From Desulfobulbus sp. (GTDB taxonomy: Bacteria > Desulfobacterota > Desulfobulbia > Desulfobulbales > Desulfobulbaceae), in assembly GCA_030600525.1 (NCBI GenBank), contig JAUVLX010000224.1:1-6042 (forward strand): a DNA stretch of 6,042 bases. The letters are read 5' to 3'. Positions within the stretch are counted from its first letter, which is position 1. Each line of letters starts with the position of its first letter. This document shows, one piece after another, positions 5,161 through 6,042 of this stretch. Under the pieces are notes generated by a model. That model had not been told where the DNA came from and did no database searches. It saw only the letters and a list, made by a program, of their open reading frames with translations. Position numbers and translations under genes: made by a program.

Positions 5161-5553
5161 ATGAGACATAGAAAAGCAGGCCGTAAGCTTAATCGTACAA
5201 CCGCACATCGAAAAGCAATGCTTCGTAATATGGTTACCTCCTTATTAGAGCATGAGCGAATTGTGACTACTGTACCTAAAGCTAAAGAGGCAGGTCGGGT
5301 AGCCGATAAAATGATAACTTTAGGTAAACGAGGCGATCTTCACGCAAGGCGACAGGCTCTAGCGTACGTCCGTTCCGACGAAGTTGTTAATAAACTTTTT
5401 ACCAAACTGTCCGAGCAATATGCTGAGAGACAGGGCGGATATACACGAATTATTCGTACTGGTCAACGTATTGGTGATGCCGCTCCAATGGCTATCCTTG
5501 AGCTCGTTGATTATCAGGAAAGTCTTGAAGGCGAAACTTCAAACGATTCGTAG
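5161..5553 (+). CDS. rplQ: 50S ribosomal protein L17
   Basis: L17 binds 23S rRNA near the polypeptide exit tunnel of the 50S subunit. The 130-residue product (127 in E. coli) begins MRHRKAGRKLNRTTAHRKAM, the diagnostic N-terminus. It continues with RNMVTSLLEHERIVTTVPKA (22-41), the central basic LHARRQALAYVR (60-71), GGYTRI (92-97) and APMAILELVD (108-117). The C-terminal tail is short and acidic (ESLEGETSNDS) and, as usual in this family, not conserved. The ATG at 5161 has AAGGA at 5149-5153, seven bases upstream. As in most bacteria it follows rpoA (55-base gap) and ends the operon; a strong intrinsic terminator begins 20 bases after its stop. Confidence 0.98.
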   Translation: MRHRKAGRKLNRTTAHRKAMLRNMVTSLLEHERIVTTVPKAKEAGRVADKMITLGKRGDLHARRQALAYVRSDEVVNKLFTKLSEQYAERQGGYTRIIRTGQRIGDAAPMAILELVDYQESLEGETSNDS

Positions 5554-5573
5554 TATTGTGATTGTTTAATGTG

Positions 5574-5609
5574 AAAGCTGGTATGAGAAATCATACCAGC
5601 TTTTTTTTT
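5574..5609 (+). terminator. Strong rho-independent terminator of the operon
   Basis: Bases 5574-5586 form a perfect 13-bp stem with 5591-5603, closed by a GAAA tetraloop at 5587-5590 (a stable GNRA loop). An uninterrupted run of nine Ts (5601-5609) overlaps the end of the stem. The stem core AGCTGGTATGA gives good stability. It ends transcription after rplQ. On the opposite strand only three Ts would follow the stem, so it should act mainly in the + direction. Confidence 0.95.
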
Positions 5610-5631
5610 GTTTATTATTTGAGTTGTAGTC

Positions 5632-6042
5632 ATGAGTGAAGCAAATACACCAGATATGCTCCTTGAAGGGCGTACTCATGTTGGTAAAACACCGTTTACT
5701 TTCCAATGCCATCCTGGCGTGAGTTGTTATTTAAAATGCTGCCATAATGTAAAAATTTATTTGTTCCCTTATGATGTCCTACGTCTAAAGCAACGTTTAA
5801 ATCTTCATTCAGCTGAGTTTGTTCGCAAATACACCCGCCTAGGAGAAGGCAGCCATCCTTTTTTCCCCGGTGTCATGTTAAATATGGCATCGTCGGACGA
5901 ACTGCCGTGTCCCTTTTTGTCAAAAGAAGGATGTACTGTATACCCGGATCGTCCATCTGCCTGTCGTACCTATCCGCTTGAACGGGGAGTTGAAAACTTA
6001 CATGGCAACAAGAGACTCAAAATTCATTATTATCTGACTCAT
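5632..6042 (+). CDS. YkgJ-family cysteine-cluster protein (3' partial)
   Basis: The frame is open from ATG 5632 to the window edge, giving 137 residues without a stop. Seven cysteines form two groups: C26, C32, C36 and C37 (CHPGVSCYLKCC), then C93, C101 and C111 in LPCPFLSKEGC and RPSACRTYPL. This matches the YkgJ/CxxCxxCC family (COG0727), predicted to bind zinc or an iron-sulfur cluster. The segment between them (IYLFPYDVLRLKQRLNLHSAEF, roughly 42-63, then YTRLG) is typical of versions found in Desulfobacterota. No signal peptide or membrane helix is visible, so a cytoplasmic location is likely. The biochemical role of this branch is not known to me. The start has only a weak GAG eight bases upstream, but the family similarity begins soon after it. 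It lies 22 bases beyond the operon terminator, leaving little room for a promoter; expression may depend on read-through or on a promoter overlapping the terminator. Confidence 0.85.
   Translation, partial: MSEANTPDMLLEGRTHVGKTPFTFQCHPGVSCYLKCCHNVKIYLFPYDVLRLKQRLNLHSAEFVRKYTRLGEGSHPFFPGVMLNMASSDELPCPFLSKEGCTVYPDRPSACRTYPLERGVENLHGNKRLKIHYYLTH

Noticed and set aside
5601..5631. Dedicated promoter for the cysteine-cluster gene
   Set aside because: TATTAT near 5613 could be a -10, but the -35 position falls in the terminator stem (ATCATA) and does not match; not enough to call.

Overview
This window is a housekeeping translation and transcription locus: the distal end of the spc ribosomal-protein operon followed by an alpha-type operon. 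All genes lie on the + strand. The order is secY (5' end cut off by the window edge), map, infA, rpmJ, rpsM, rpsK, rpsD, rpoA and rplQ. A strong intrinsic terminator follows, and then the start of an unrelated cysteine-cluster gene that runs off the right edge.

The organism looks like a bacterium of the former Deltaproteobacteria (Desulfobacterota), possibly close to the Desulfobulbales. This rests on remembered family similarity, not on a search. The alpha subunit has the deltaproteobacterial style of N-terminus and internal motifs (NWHDLITPERLEV, VTAGDI, GKGYAPAE, a FINFNEE end to the NTD). The final gene also resembles cysteine-cluster proteins common in that group. The base composition looks moderate, somewhat below 50% GC by eye. 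The class assignment is fairly likely; the order is a guess.

Layout: secY and map are 10 bases apart and form the end of the spc-like block. There is no adk between them. A 129-base gap after map, the longest between genes in the window, holds a weak hairpin and a plausible sigma70-like promoter ahead of infA. From infA to rplQ the genes are spaced 19 to 67 bases apart and probably share a transcript. rpmJ (37 codons) is small but clearly real. rpsM and rpsD both start with TTG, each behind a good Shine-Dalgarno sequence. The 67-base rpsK-rpsD gap contains two adjacent hairpins just before the rpsD ribosome binding site; this is the best candidate here for an undescribed regulatory element, perhaps an S4-responsive leader. 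A 13-bp hairpin with a GAAA loop and nine Ts ends the operon after rplQ.

Functionally, SecY is the protein-export channel and Map removes initiator methionine from nascent proteins. IF-1, L36, S13, S11, S4 and L17 act in or on the ribosome, and RpoA is the assembly platform of RNA polymerase. Apart from the rpsD leader and a few small oddities, this is an ordinary conserved region, and I see no sign of a new multi-gene system, mobile element, CRISPR array or RNA gene.
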